A stretch of DNA of 64,000 nucleotides from Paracoccus sp. S1E-3 (GTDB taxonomy: Bacteria; Pseudomonadota; Alphaproteobacteria; Rhodobacterales; Rhodobacteraceae): contig NZ_JACEMU010000004.1 of the NCBI RefSeq assembly GCF_013868135.1, positions 992,001 to 1,056,000 on the forward strand, given 5' to 3'. The position numbers and the translations under genes are program-made. This document shows, one piece after another, positions 1 to 8,616 of the stretch. Below the pieces are notes generated by a model that saw nothing but the letters and a program-made list of their open reading frames with translations, was not told where the DNA came from and ran no database searches. The stretch's first letter is position 1; each line of letters starts with the position of its first letter.

Positions 1-797
1 CGGATGCCCGCCATCGCCCGCCAGTCGATCTCGGCCGCGCGCATGACCAGCTGGCTGTAATCGCAGCCGGCGGCCTTGCCGACCTCGACCAGACGGCGCG
101 AGTTGGAACTGTTCGGCGCCCCGATCACCAGCAGCGCGTCGATCTTGGGCGCCACCGCCTTGACCGCCGCCTGCCGGTTGGTGGTGGCGTAACAGATGTC
201 TTCCTTGGCCGGCCCGACGATGGCCGGGAACCGCGCCTGCAGGGCCGCAACGATGGCGGCGGTGTCATCCACCGACAGCGTGGTCTGGGTGATGAAGGCC
301 AGCCGCGCCGGATCGCGCGGGGTGATGCCTGCCACATCCTCGACGGTTTCGACCAGCAGCACCTCGCCCTCGGGCAACTGGCCCATGGTGCCCAGCACCT
401 CGGGGTGCCCGGCATGACCGATCATCACCATCTGCAGGCCCTCGGCATGGTGGCGCTCGGCCTCGACATGGACCTTGCTGACCAAGGGACAGGTCGCATC
501 GACGAAGATCATTTCGCGCCGCCGCGCCTCGGCCGGGACCGCCTTGGGCACGCCATGGGCGGAAAAGATCACCGGGCGGTCATCGGGGCATTCGTCCAGT
601 TCCTCGACAAAGACCGCACCCTTGTCGCGCAGCCCGTCGACGACGAATTTGTTGTGCACGATCTCGTGGCGGACATAGACCGGCGCGCCCCATTTCTGCA
701 GCGCCATTTCAACGATCTTGATCGCCCGGTCCACCCCGGCGCAGAAGCCGCGCGGGGCGGCGAGATAGAGCATGAGCGGGGGTTTGGCGTGTTCCAT
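1..797 (-). CDS. ispH: 4-hydroxy-3-methylbut-2-enyl diphosphate reductase (IspH), 3' end cut by window
   Basis: IspH carries out the last step of the MEP isoprenoid pathway, reducing HMBPP to IPP and DMAPP with a [4Fe-4S] cluster in the cytoplasm. The protein starts [19 protein letters not shown]. The three cluster cysteines of the family are visible at C19 (GFCAG), C103 (ATCP) and C202 ([10 protein letters not shown]). H44 and H81 (SAHG) match the conserved substrate-binding histidines. The start ATG at 797 is preceded by an AACTCCTCGG context (GAGGAG on the other strand would be the wrong direction), so it was chosen by N-terminal homology. About 265 residues are seen and the C-terminus lies outside the window. 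Confidence 0.96.
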   Translation of the reverse strand, partial: MEHAKPPLMLYLAAPRGFCAGVDRAIKIVEMALQKWGAPVYVRHEIVHNKFVVDGLRDKGAVFVEELDECPDDRPVIFSAHGVPKAVPAEARRREMIFVDATCPLVSKVHVEAERHHAEGLQMVMIGHAGHPEVLGTMGQLPEGEVLLVETVEDVAGITPRDPARLAFITQTTLSVDDTAAIVAALQARFPAIVGPAKEDICYATTNRQAAVKAVAPKIDALLVIGAPNSSNSRRLVEVGKAAGCDYSQLVMRAAEIDWRAMAGI

Positions 798-892
798 GCC
801 GAGGAGTTAACCCGGATGCGGCGGAAAATCCAGTGGACCCGCCACCCCCTGCGCGGCGTTGTGACCCTGAACCCCGGAAATGGAGATGCCAG

Positions 893-2074
893 ATGAAACG
901 CCTTCTCAGCACCGCCGCAACCGCCCTGCTCGCCGCCACGACCGCCGGCGCCGAACCTTGGCCGCAGGGCGAGCCGAATACACAATACCAATCCGCCTTT
1001 CCCGAACAGACACGCGCCCCCGCCATGCAAAGCGGGATCACCCTGAAGGCCGAGCCGCTGGTAGAGGGGCTGGATCACCCCTGGGCGGTCGAGCTGTTGC
1101 CGGACGGATCGGCGCTGATCACCGAGCGCCCTGGCAGGCTGAAGCTGTACAAGGACGGCGCCGTGACCGATGTGACGGGCATCCCCGAGGTTTCAGCCAA
1201 GGGTCAGGGCGGCCTGCTGGACGTGGCGCTCGCGCCCGATTTCGCGACCTCGCGTATCATCTATCTCAGCTATGCCGAACCGCGCGAGGGCGGCAACGGC
1301 ACCGCTGTGGCGCGGATGAGACTGGCCGATGACGGCGCCTCGGTCGAGGATGTGGCGGTGCTGTTCCGCCAGCAGCCGACCTATGATGGCGACAAGCATT
1401 TCGGCAGCCGCGTGGTGCCGAATGCCGATGGCACGCTGTTCATCACCCTTGGCGAGCGTTCGGACGTGCCGATCCGCGACACAGCGCAGGATCTTGCGAA
1501 CCATCTTGGCAAGCTGATCCGCATCGACGCGAACGGTCAGGTGCCGGCCGACAACCCCTTCGTGGGCTTGAAGGATGTGCAGCCCGAGATCTATGCCAGC
1601 GGCCTGCGCAATGTGCAGGCGGCGGCGTTGGACGGCGACGGGCGGCTGTGGACGATCGAGCATGGCCCGATGGGCGGGGACGAAGTGAACCGCCCGGAAA
1701 TCGGCAAGAATTACGGCTGGCCGGTCATTTCCTACGGGCTGAATTACGACGGCACCCCGGTGAACGAAGGCATCACCACGCGCGAAGGGATGGAGCAGCC
1801 GCTCTATTACTGGGACCCGGTGATCGCGCCCTCGGGGGCGGATTTCTATGACGGGCCACTGTTCGCGGACTGGCAGGGCGATCTGCTGATCGGGGCCATG
1901 AGCCCGCCCGGATTGGTGCGGCTGAAGCTGGACGGCGACAAGGTCGTGGGCGAGGAAAGGTTCGATCCCGAGATCGGGCGCATCCGCGACGTGCAGGTCG
2001 CCGAGGACGGGGCGATCTGGGTGGTCACCGACGAGGACCGGGGCGGTCTGTATCGCCTGACCCCGAATAGCTGA
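893..2074 (+). CDS. Secreted PQQ-dependent aldose sugar dehydrogenase family protein (GSDH/YliI-like)
   Basis: This is a six-bladed beta-propeller oxidoreductase of the glucose/sorbosone dehydrogenase family, expected to oxidise aldoses in the periplasm with bound PQQ. An N-terminal signal peptide (MKRLLSTAATALLAATTAGA, likely cut after residue 20) precedes it. Family landmarks are the start LDHPWAVELLPDG, GQGGLLDVALAPDF, H169 in HFGSR (catalytic-base position), LGERSD and IEHGPMGGDE. The usual RNPQ motif reads RNVQ here. ATG 893 was chosen over an upstream in-frame ATG at 833 because it begins the signal peptide and has GGAGAT just upstream. The length of 393 aa is normal. Substrate cannot be told from sequence. 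Confidence 0.88.
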   Translation: MKRLLSTAATALLAATTAGAEPWPQGEPNTQYQSAFPEQTRAPAMQSGITLKAEPLVEGLDHPWAVELLPDGSALITERPGRLKLYKDGAVTDVTGIPEVSAKGQGGLLDVALAPDFATSRIIYLSYAEPREGGNGTAVARMRLADDGASVEDVAVLFRQQPTYDGDKHFGSRVVPNADGTLFITLGERSDVPIRDTAQDLANHLGKLIRIDANGQVPADNPFVGLKDVQPEIYASGLRNVQAAALDGDGRLWTIEHGPMGGDEVNRPEIGKNYGWPVISYGLNYDGTPVNEGITTREGMEQPLYYWDPVIAPSGADFYDGPLFADWQGDLLIGAMSPPGLVRLKLDGDKVVGEERFDPEIGRIRDVQVAEDGAIWVVTDEDRGGLYRLTPNS

Positions 2075-2176
2075 GGGGAAACGGCACTATGATCGCGCCT
2101 TTCTGGCGCGTTGTCACCTTCGCAGCACCATTCGGGCGTGACGCCGCAGATCAGGCGGAACGGGTTCTGCCGGGGC

Positions 2177-2752
2177 TCAGGTCTCGGCAGGTGCCTGGGG
2201 GGCACGCGGCGGCACGGTCATTTCGCGCGGCGGCCGGCCGATGATGTCGCGCAGGGCGTCCAGTTCGATGAAATTGTCGGCCTGACGGCGCAATTCATCC
2301 GCGATCATCGGCGGCTGGCTGCGCGTGGTGGACACGACCGAGACCCGGACACCCTGGCGCTGCAGCGCCTCGACCAGCGGACGGAAATCGCCATCGCCGG
2401 AAAACAGCACCGCGTGATCCATCCGCGGCGCGAGTTCCATCGCGTCCACCGCCAGTTCGATATCCATGTTGCCCTTGATCTTCCGCCGGCCCATGGCGTC
2501 GGTATATTCCTTGGCCGGTTTGGTCACCAGCGCGAAGCCGTTATACTGCAACCAGTCGACCAGCGGCCGGATCGGCGAATATTCCTCGTTTTCCAGCAAC
2601 GCGGTATAGTAGTAAGCTCGAAGCAGCTTGCCGCGCCGCTCGAATTCCTGACGCAACAGCTTGTAGTCGATGTCGAAGCCAAGCGATTTTGCCGCCGCAT
2701 ACAGGTTGGCGCCATCAATGAATAACGCCAGTCGATCGTCCTTGTAGAACAC
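2177..2752 (-). CDS. NYN domain protein (LabA/DUF88 family), putative RNase
   Basis: This 191-aa protein has the PIN-like NYN fold. The acidic residues expected to bind metal are visible in LFIDGANLY (D13), GNMDIELAVDAM and FSGDGDF. NYN proteins are predicted or shown to be ribonucleases; the RNA target here is unknown. I chose the GTG at 2752 because GGGAG lies six bases upstream and family members begin at this FYK motif. A longer frame back to 2788 adds only an arginine-rich stretch. The gene is divergent from folK with about 75 bp between starts. Confidence 0.85.
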   Translation of the reverse strand: MFYKDDRLALFIDGANLYAAAKSLGFDIDYKLLRQEFERRGKLLRAYYYTALLENEEYSPIRPLVDWLQYNGFALVTKPAKEYTDAMGRRKIKGNMDIELAVDAMELAPRMDHAVLFSGDGDFRPLVEALQRQGVRVSVVSTTRSQPPMIADELRRQADNFIELDALRDIIGRPPREMTVPPRAPQAPAET

Positions 2753-2828
2753 GTAATCTCCCTCGACACGCCTCCTCCGACGCGCCAAATGTTAATTGCA
2801 ACTGCTGGAAACGAATGCCGAAACCAGA

Positions 2829-3464
2829 ATGGATGCCAAAATAGCCGTCATTGCCCTTGGGTCAAACTTGTCTTCTTCGGCAGGTTCGCCTTTCGAAACC
2901 CTGCAACATGCGCTGGCGGCACTTGGCCGGCAGCCGGAACTGTCCTTGCGGGCAGTCTCGCGCTTCTATGCCACGCCCGCCTTCCCGGCTGGCAGCGGCC
3001 CCGACTATATCAATGCCTGCGCCCTGCTGCAGAGCCGCCTGCCTGGGCCCGATCTGCTGGCCCTTCTGCACCGGATCGAGGCCGATCTGGGTCGCCGCCG
3101 AAACGGCGCGCGATGGGCGGCGCGGGGGATCGATCTGGACCTGCTGGCGCTGGAAGATCAGGTCGCGCCCGACGCCGCCGGCCAGGATCTCTGGCGCGCC
3201 CTGCCCCCCGAACGCCAGCGCATCGAGGCCCCGGCCGAACTGATCCTGCCCCATCCCCGCCTGCAGGACCGCGCCTTCGTGCTGGTGCCGCTTGCCGACA
3301 TCGCGCCGGGCTGGCGTCACCCCCGGCTGGGCTTGACGGTGGCGCAGATGCTGGCGGCGCTGCCCGCCGCCGACCGGCAATCGGTGAAGGTTCGCCTTGA
3401 CAAACCGCCCTCCAGTCGACAGATAACCGGTTCCGCCTCTGATCTGATTCGAACCGAAGGGTGA
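2829..3464 (+). CDS. folK: 2-amino-4-hydroxy-6-hydroxymethyldihydropteridine diphosphokinase (HPPK)
   Basis: FolK transfers pyrophosphate from ATP to 6-hydroxymethyl-dihydropterin in folate synthesis. The N-terminus IAVIALGSNL is the family opening. The signature region RRNGARWAARGIDLDLLAL carries the metal-binding aspartates; the common WGPR reads WAAR here. LPHPRLQDRAFVLVPLADIAP is the conserved C-terminal block (residues about 140-160). ATG 2829 was preferred over a TTG at 2796 because it starts just before the first beta strand. About 35 residues after residue 175 are non-conserved. The stop is 3 bp before rpoZ, so the two are probably co-transcribed. Confidence 0.93.
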   Translation: MDAKIAVIALGSNLSSSAGSPFETLQHALAALGRQPELSLRAVSRFYATPAFPAGSGPDYINACALLQSRLPGPDLLALLHRIEADLGRRRNGARWAARGIDLDLLALEDQVAPDAAGQDLWRALPPERQRIEAPAELILPHPRLQDRAFVLVPLADIAPGWRHPRLGLTVAQMLAALPAADRQSVKVRLDKPPSSRQITGSASDLIRTEG

Positions 3465-3467
3465 TTC

Positions 3468-3824
3468 ATGGCTCGCGTGACCGTCGAAGATTGCGTTGAC
3501 AAAGTTCCGAACCGCTTCGACCTTGTGATGCTCGCAGCACATCGCGCCCGCGAGATTGCTACCGGCAGCCCGCTGAGCGTCGATCGCGACAACGACAAGA
3601 ACCCCGTCGTCGCCCTGCGCGAAATCGCCGAGGAAACCCAGCAGGTCGACGATCTGCGCGAACGGATGATCGAATCCAGCCAGACCCAGATCGAGGTCGA
3701 CGAGCCGGAGGAAGATGCCATGGCCCTGCTGCTGGGTGCCGAGGTCGACCGGCCCAAGCCCGCCGATGAGGAATCGGAAGAACGCATGCTGCGCATGATG
3801 CTGGAAGCAAACGAACGGAACTAA
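3468..3824 (+). CDS. rpoZ: RNA polymerase omega subunit
   Basis: Omega helps beta' fold and assemble into core RNA polymerase and in many bacteria forms a ppGpp site with beta'. The N-terminal [20 protein letters not shown], the helix HRAREIATG and the block [12 protein letters not shown] are the conserved omega core, followed by an acidic tail (residues about 75-118) typical of alphaproteobacterial omega. The gene lies 20 bp upstream of rsh, the classic rpoZ-rsh pairing that puts the ppGpp-responsive polymerase subunit beside the ppGpp enzyme. Confidence 0.97.
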   Translation: MARVTVEDCVDKVPNRFDLVMLAAHRAREIATGSPLSVDRDNDKNPVVALREIAEETQQVDDLRERMIESSQTQIEVDEPEEDAMALLLGAEVDRPKPADEESEERMLRMMLEANERN

Positions 3825-3843
3825 GGCGAAACGAGGTCTTCGA

Positions 3844-5970
3844 TTGGAAAAATTCGACGTCGAAGACCTTCTTGCGCTGATCCGCAACTACAACCCGCGC
3901 ACCGACGAAAAGCTGATCCGCTCGGCCTATGAATACGGCCAGCGGATGCATGAGGGGCAGTTCCGCCACTCGGGCGAGCCCTATTTCACCCATCCCGTCG
4001 CCGTCGCCGCCATCCTGACCGAGATGCGGCTGGACGATGCGACCATCGTGACAGCCCTTCTGCATGACACGATCGAGGATACCCGCGCCAGCTGGTCCGA
4101 TGTGGCCGAGAAATTCGGCCGCGAGATCGCCGATCTGGTCGATGGCGTCACCAAGCTGACCAATCTTCAGCTGACCGGCAGCCATTCCAAGCAGGCCGAG
4201 AATTTCCGTAAGCTTTTCATGGCGATGACGCGCGATCTTCGCGTCATCCTGGTGAAGCTGGCGGACCGGCTGCACAACATGCGCACGATCCGGGCGATGA
4301 AGCCCGAAAAGCAGGTCAAGAAGGCCCGCGAAACCATGGATATCTATGCGCCGCTGGCCGGGCGCATGGGGATGCAATGGATGCGCGAGGAGCTGGAGGA
4401 TCTGGCCTTCAAGGTCATCAATCCCGAGGCCCGCAACTCCATCATCCGCCGCTTTCTGACGCTGCAGAAGGAATCGGGAGATGTGATTGCCCAGATCACC
4501 GCCGATATCCGGGCCGAGCTCGACCGCGAGGGGATCGAGGCCAATGTCTATGGCCGCGCCAAGCGCCCGTTCAGCGTCTGGCGCAAGATGCAGGAAAAGC
4601 AGCTGACCTTCTCGCGGCTGTCCGACATTTACGGCTTCCGCGTCATCGTCGGCACCGAAAGCGAATGTTATCGCGCGCTTGGCCTGATCCACCGCCGCTG
4701 GCGCGCCGTGCCGGGGCGGTTCAAGGATTACATCAGCCAGCCCAAGGCCAACGGCTACCGCTCCATCCACACCACCGTGACCGGCCGCGACGGCAAGCGC
4801 GTCGAGGTGCAGATCCGCACGCGACAGATGCACGAGGTGGCCGAGGCCGGCGTCGCCGCGCATTGGTCCTATCGGGACGGCGTGCGCTCGACCAACCCTT
4901 TCGCGGTCGACCCGGCGGAATGGATCACCCAACTGAACGAACGGCTGGGGGGCGAGGATCACGACGAATTCCTCGAACACGTCAAGCTCGAGATGTATTC
5001 GGATCAGGTCTTCATCTTCACTCCGAAGGGCGACGTGATCCAGTTGCCGAAGGGCGCCACGCCGATCGATTTCGCCTATGCCATCCATACCCGGATCGGC
5101 AACAGCACCGTGGGCGCCAAGGTCGACGGCATCCGCGTGCCGCTGTGGACACGGCTGAAGAACGGCCAACTGGTGGAGATCATCACCGCCGCCGGTCAGC
5201 GCCCGCAGGCGGCGTGGCTGGAAATCGTCCAGACGGGCCGCGCCAAGGCCGCGATCCGGCGGTCCCTGCGCGAGGAGGATCGCGCCCGGCTGATCCGTCT
5301 CGGCGCCGAACTGGTGCGCATCAGCTTTGAACATCACGGCCGCCGCGTCACCGACAAGGCGCTGCGCACCGCCGCCTCGAAACTGGCGCTGCCCGATGCG
5401 GACGAATTGCTGGCCCGGATCGGCTGCGCCGAAATGTCGGCGCAGGACGTGCTGACGACGCTCTACCCCGAGCTGGAAACCAGCAAGGAAACCATCGATC
5501 CGAAGCGCCCGGTTGCAGGGCTGGAAGCCGATCAGACGTTATGCCGCGCCGAATGCTGCCAGCCGCTGCCGGGCGAGCGCATCGTCGGCATCACCTATCG
5601 CGGGCGCGGCATCATCATCCACTCCATAGACTGCCCGGCGCTGGCGCAGCTGGACAGCGAGGAAGATCTGACCCGCTGGGTCGACCTGCATTGGCGCGAA
5701 GGCCGCCACCCGGCGGCCTATGCGGTCACGCTCTCGGTGACCATCCGCCACGATGCGGGCGTGCTGGGCCGGATCTGCACGCTGATCGGCAGTCAGGGGG
5801 CCAATATCTCGGATCTGGTCTTTGCCGACCGCAAGCCCGACTTCTATCGCCTGCAGATCGAGGTCGAGCTGCATGGCGTCGACCAGCTGCACGCCCTGCT
5901 GACGGCTCTCGAGGCGGAATCGGATGTGGCGCAGGTCAGCCGCCTGCTGCGCCCGGAACTTGCCCCCTGA
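3844..5970 (+). CDS. rsh: Bifunctional (p)ppGpp synthetase/hydrolase (RelA/SpoT homologue)
   Basis: This 708-aa protein is the long Rsh enzyme that both makes and degrades the stringent-response alarmone. The hydrolase domain keeps its HD motif (HDTIED, H74-D75), so hydrolysis should be active. The synthetase domain shows RAKRPFSVWRKM, YGFRVIV and the YRSIHTTV block (about residues 235-320). A TGS domain (VFIFTPKGDVIQLPKG) begins near residue 395 and an ACT domain forms the end (AVTLSVTIRHDAGVLGRI onward). The start is TTG at 3844, with GAGG 9 bases upstream; no closer ATG fits the conserved N-terminus. Confidence 0.96.
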   Translation: MEKFDVEDLLALIRNYNPRTDEKLIRSAYEYGQRMHEGQFRHSGEPYFTHPVAVAAILTEMRLDDATIVTALLHDTIEDTRASWSDVAEKFGREIADLVDGVTKLTNLQLTGSHSKQAENFRKLFMAMTRDLRVILVKLADRLHNMRTIRAMKPEKQVKKARETMDIYAPLAGRMGMQWMREELEDLAFKVINPEARNSIIRRFLTLQKESGDVIAQITADIRAELDREGIEANVYGRAKRPFSVWRKMQEKQLTFSRLSDIYGFRVIVGTESECYRALGLIHRRWRAVPGRFKDYISQPKANGYRSIHTTVTGRDGKRVEVQIRTRQMHEVAEAGVAAHWSYRDGVRSTNPFAVDPAEWITQLNERLGGEDHDEFLEHVKLEMYSDQVFIFTPKGDVIQLPKGATPIDFAYAIHTRIGNSTVGAKVDGIRVPLWTRLKNGQLVEIITAAGQRPQAAWLEIVQTGRAKAAIRRSLREEDRARLIRLGAELVRISFEHHGRRVTDKALRTAASKLALPDADELLARIGCAEMSAQDVLTTLYPELETSKETIDPKRPVAGLEADQTLCRAECCQPLPGERIVGITYRGRGIIIHSIDCPALAQLDSEEDLTRWVDLHWREGRHPAAYAVTLSVTIRHDAGVLGRICTLIGSQGANISDLVFADRKPDFYRLQIEVELHGVDQLHALLTALEAESDVAQVSRLLRPELAP

Positions 5971-6019
5971 CGGCGCGTTGACGCCCAACCCCAACCAGTC
6001 GTGACCTGACCCCGCCCCG

Positions 6020-6676
6020 ATGTTCAAGCGCCGAAAGCCCCGCAGCTATTCCCAGATCGCGACCGAGATGGTCTATCCCCGTGGCGGCTGGCTGCGGGCC
6101 TCGCAATATGTGCTGCACCGGGTCCGCCGCCTGCCCGACCAGCCACACAAGATCGGACGCGGGGTGGCGGCGGGCGTGTTCATCTCGTTCACACCGCTGC
6201 ACGGCTTTCACTTCCTGATCGCCGCCGCCATCGCATGGCTGATCGGCGGCAACATTCTGGCGGCGCTTCTGGCCACGTTCGTCGGCAACCCGATCACCTT
6301 CCCCTTCATCGCCTATGCGGCGACCTGGCTGGGACGGCTGATCCTCGGGATCGAGGGGAAGCTTTCGGCCAAGCTGATCTTCAATGATTTCGCCGACGCG
6401 ACCGCGCAGCTCTGGAACAATATCGGCGCGCTGTTCGGGCCGGGCGAGGCGCATTGGGACCGGCTCTATTCGTTCTTCCACGATATCTATCTGCCCTATC
6501 TGGTCGGCGGGGTGATCCTCGGCACCTTGGCGGGCGTCGCTTCGCATTACATGACCGTGCCGGTGATCCGCGCCTATCACCGCCGCCGCGCCCGCAAGCT
6601 GGCCCAGCGGATCGAAAAGATCCGCAGCGCCGGGGCGGCTGCCCAATCGGCAAAGCCGCCCGCGGACGAGAATTAG
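6020..6676 (+). CDS. DUF2062 domain membrane protein
   Basis: This 218-aa protein of unknown function carries a DUF2062 domain. The diagnostic stretch is GVAAGVFISFTPLHGFHFL followed by a hydrophobic helix and ATFVGNPITFPFI. At least three hydrophobic segments are visible (about residues 52-75, 80-110 and 155-180). The tail is basic (HRRRARKL) and probably cytoplasmic. Position 50 bp after rsh is common for this family in alphaproteobacteria, but no biochemical role follows from that. Confidence 0.88.
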   Translation: MFKRRKPRSYSQIATEMVYPRGGWLRASQYVLHRVRRLPDQPHKIGRGVAAGVFISFTPLHGFHFLIAAAIAWLIGGNILAALLATFVGNPITFPFIAYAATWLGRLILGIEGKLSAKLIFNDFADATAQLWNNIGALFGPGEAHWDRLYSFFHDIYLPYLVGGVILGTLAGVASHYMTVPVIRAYHRRRARKLAQRIEKIRSAGAAAQSAKPPADEN

Positions 6677-6701
6677 GGCTTTTCTTCATCCCGGCCGCTT
6701 G

Positions 6702-6707
6702 TATAGT
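6702..6707 (+). promoter_or_regulatory. Putative -10 box for the leuA leader transcript
   Basis: The hexamer TATAGT ends seven bases before the leader ATG at 6715. No good -35 is seen (CTTTTC lies 17 bases upstream). If this -10 is used, transcription would begin at or next to the leader ATG, making the leader peptide leaderless. Confidence 0.4.
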
Positions 6708-6714
6708 TCCGCAC

Positions 6715-6813
6715 ATGACCCGGACTCGACCCATAGCCACGACCCGCGACGCGCAGATCGGCGCGCGTTTCGCCGTGAGCCTCCGCGGTCTGCTGCTTCT
6801 TACGCTGCGCTGA
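6715..6813 (+). CDS. leuA leader peptide (32 aa, leucine-rich)
   Basis: This short frame reads MTRTRPIATTRDAQIGARF and ends with a run of leucine codons, GLLLLTLR, directly before its TGA. Six of its last eleven codons specify leucine (CTC, CTG, CTG, CTT, CTT, CTG). The stop codon lies inside the first arm of a perfect 8-bp hairpin (6810-6817 with 6832-6839), and leuA starts 84 bp further on. This is the arrangement of ribosome-mediated attenuation: stalling at leucine codons when charged tRNA-Leu is scarce would change downstream folding. The peptide itself needs no other function. Confidence 0.8.
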   Translation: MTRTRPIATTRDAQIGARFAVSLRGLLLLTLR

Positions 6814-6856
6814 GCGGGTCCCGCCGGGCCGCCGCTCAGTCAGGTCACGCGCCCGG
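6810..6856 (+). promoter_or_regulatory. Leucine attenuator hairpins upstream of leuA
   Basis: CTGAGCGG (6810-6817) pairs perfectly with CCGCTCAG (6832-6839). The loop contains CCGGGC (6824-6829), which can instead pair with GCCCGG (6851-6856). The second pairing cannot easily form while the first is closed, so these are candidate alternative structures. No clear U-run follows the second hairpin, so termination may be Rho-assisted or control may act on leuA translation. Confidence 0.6.
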
Positions 6857-6897
6857 CCCCACAGCACAAATCGACCCAAAGCAGAAGAAGCACCACC

Positions 6898-8460
6898 ATG
6901 AGCGACAAGAACCGCGTCTATATTTTCGACACCACGCTGCGCGACGGCGAGCAATCGCCCGGCGCCACCATGTCTCATGCCGAGAAGCTGGAAATCGCCG
7001 CCATGCTGGACGAGATGGGCGTCGACATCATCGAAGCCGGCTTTCCGATGGCCTCCGAAGGTGATTTCAACGCCGTCTCCGAAATCGCCCGCCAGACGAA
7101 GAACAGCGTGATCTGCGGCCTCGCCCGCGCGCAACTGCCCGATATCGACCGCTGCTGGGAGGCGATCAGGCACGCCAGCCGCCCGCGTATCCACACCTTC
7201 ATCGGCACCTCGCCCCTGCACCGGGCCATTCCCAATCTGGACATGGACCAGATGGCCGACCGCATCCACCAGACGGTGACGCATGCCCGCAATCTCTGCG
7301 ACAATGTGCAATGGTCGCCGATGGACGCGACCCGGACGGAACATGACTACCTGTGCCGGGTGGTGGAAATCGCCATCAGGGCGGGTGCGACCACCATCAA
7401 TATCCCCGATACCGTCGGCTATACCGCGCCACGCGAATCGGCCGACCTGATCCGCATGCTGCTGGAACGGGTGCCGGGCGCGGACCAGATCATTTTCGCC
7501 ACCCATTGCCATAACGATCTGGGTATGGCGACGGCGAACAGCCTCGCCGCCGTCGAGGCCGGTGCGCGCCAGATCGAATGCACCATCAACGGTCTGGGCG
7601 AGCGCGCCGGCAATACCGCGCTCGAGGAAGTGGTCATGGCCATGCGCGTGCGCCATGACATCATGCCCTATGATACCGGCATCGACACCACGAAGATCAT
7701 GGGCATCTCGCGCCGGGTGGCGCAGGTCTCGGGCTTTCCGGTGCAATTCAACAAGGCCATCGTCGGCAAGAACGCCTTCCTGCATGAAAGCGGCATCCAT
7801 CAGGACGGCGTGCTGAAAAACGTCGAGACCTTCGAGATCATGCGCCCCGCCGATATCGGGCTGAACGAGAACAATATCGTGCTGGGCAAGCATTCGGGCC
7901 GTGCGGCGTTGCGTTCGAAGCTGGCCGATCTGGGATTTGAGGTCGGGGACAATCAGTTGAAGGACCTGTTCGTCCGCTTCAAGGCCTTGGCCGACCGCAA
8001 GAAAGAGGTCTATGACGACGATATCGTCGCGCTCATGGCCGACAGCGCCGCCAATACCGGCGATGATTACCTTCAGGTCAAGCATCTGCGCGTGATCTGC
8101 GGCAGCGATGGGCAGTCGGCCGATCTGACGCTGGTGGTGGACGGCCAGGACCAGACCGCCTCGACCACCGGCGACGGGCCGGTGGATGCGGTCTTCAACG
8201 CGGTCCGGCAGATCTATCCGCATGACGCGCGGCTGCAGCTCTATCAGGTTCATGCCGTGACCGAGGGCACCGACGCGCAGGCCACCGTCTCGGTCCGAAT
8301 GGAGGAGGAGGGTCGCATCGCCACCGGGCAGGCCTCGGACACCGACACGATCCTCGCCAGCGTCAAGGCCTATGTCGGCGCGCTGAACAGGTTGCGGGTG
8401 CGCCGGGGACAGGTCGGCCCCGACGCGGACGCCAAGCAGGTCAGCATGTATTCGCATTAA
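6898..8460 (+). CDS. leuA: 2-isopropylmalate synthase
   Basis: LeuA condenses acetyl-CoA with 2-oxoisovalerate, the committed step of leucine synthesis. The 520-aa protein opens with FDTTLRDGEQSPG (R15, D16 catalytic/metal residues), keeps HCHNDLGMA (metal histidines) and GLGERAGNTALEEV, and ends with the allosteric leucine-binding domain (about residues 390-510) that gives feedback inhibition. The leader peptide and hairpins upstream indicate transcriptional control by leucine supply as well. The gene ends with a strong intrinsic terminator and seems to be single. Confidence 0.96.
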   Translation: MSDKNRVYIFDTTLRDGEQSPGATMSHAEKLEIAAMLDEMGVDIIEAGFPMASEGDFNAVSEIARQTKNSVICGLARAQLPDIDRCWEAIRHASRPRIHTFIGTSPLHRAIPNLDMDQMADRIHQTVTHARNLCDNVQWSPMDATRTEHDYLCRVVEIAIRAGATTINIPDTVGYTAPRESADLIRMLLERVPGADQIIFATHCHNDLGMATANSLAAVEAGARQIECTINGLGERAGNTALEEVVMAMRVRHDIMPYDTGIDTTKIMGISRRVAQVSGFPVQFNKAIVGKNAFLHESGIHQDGVLKNVETFEIMRPADIGLNENNIVLGKHSGRAALRSKLADLGFEVGDNQLKDLFVRFKALADRKKEVYDDDIVALMADSAANTGDDYLQVKHLRVICGSDGQSADLTLVVDGQDQTASTTGDGPVDAVFNAVRQIYPHDARLQLYQVHAVTEGTDAQATVSVRMEEEGRIATGQASDTDTILASVKAYVGALNRLRVRRGQVGPDADAKQVSMYSH

Positions 8461-8493
8461 GCGCCCGGACCGGAAGGATCGGTGCCAAGCAGT

Positions 8494-8524
8494 GGGGCGG
8501 TTCTCTGGGCCGCCCCTTTCGTTT
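8494..8524 (+). terminator. Rho-independent terminator of leuA
   Basis: GGGGCGG (8494-8500) and CCGCCCC (8510-8516) form a perfect 7-bp stem with a 9-base loop, followed by TTTCGTTT. It starts 34 bp after the leuA stop. Confidence 0.85.
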
Positions 8525-8616
8525 CGGCAAAGTCCGGATCAGCCGCGTGAAGGAAGGGGAATTCGACCATGGGCAGGCCGTTGAATTCCGGCACACCACC
8601 CCTGTTCCCGGCCCGA

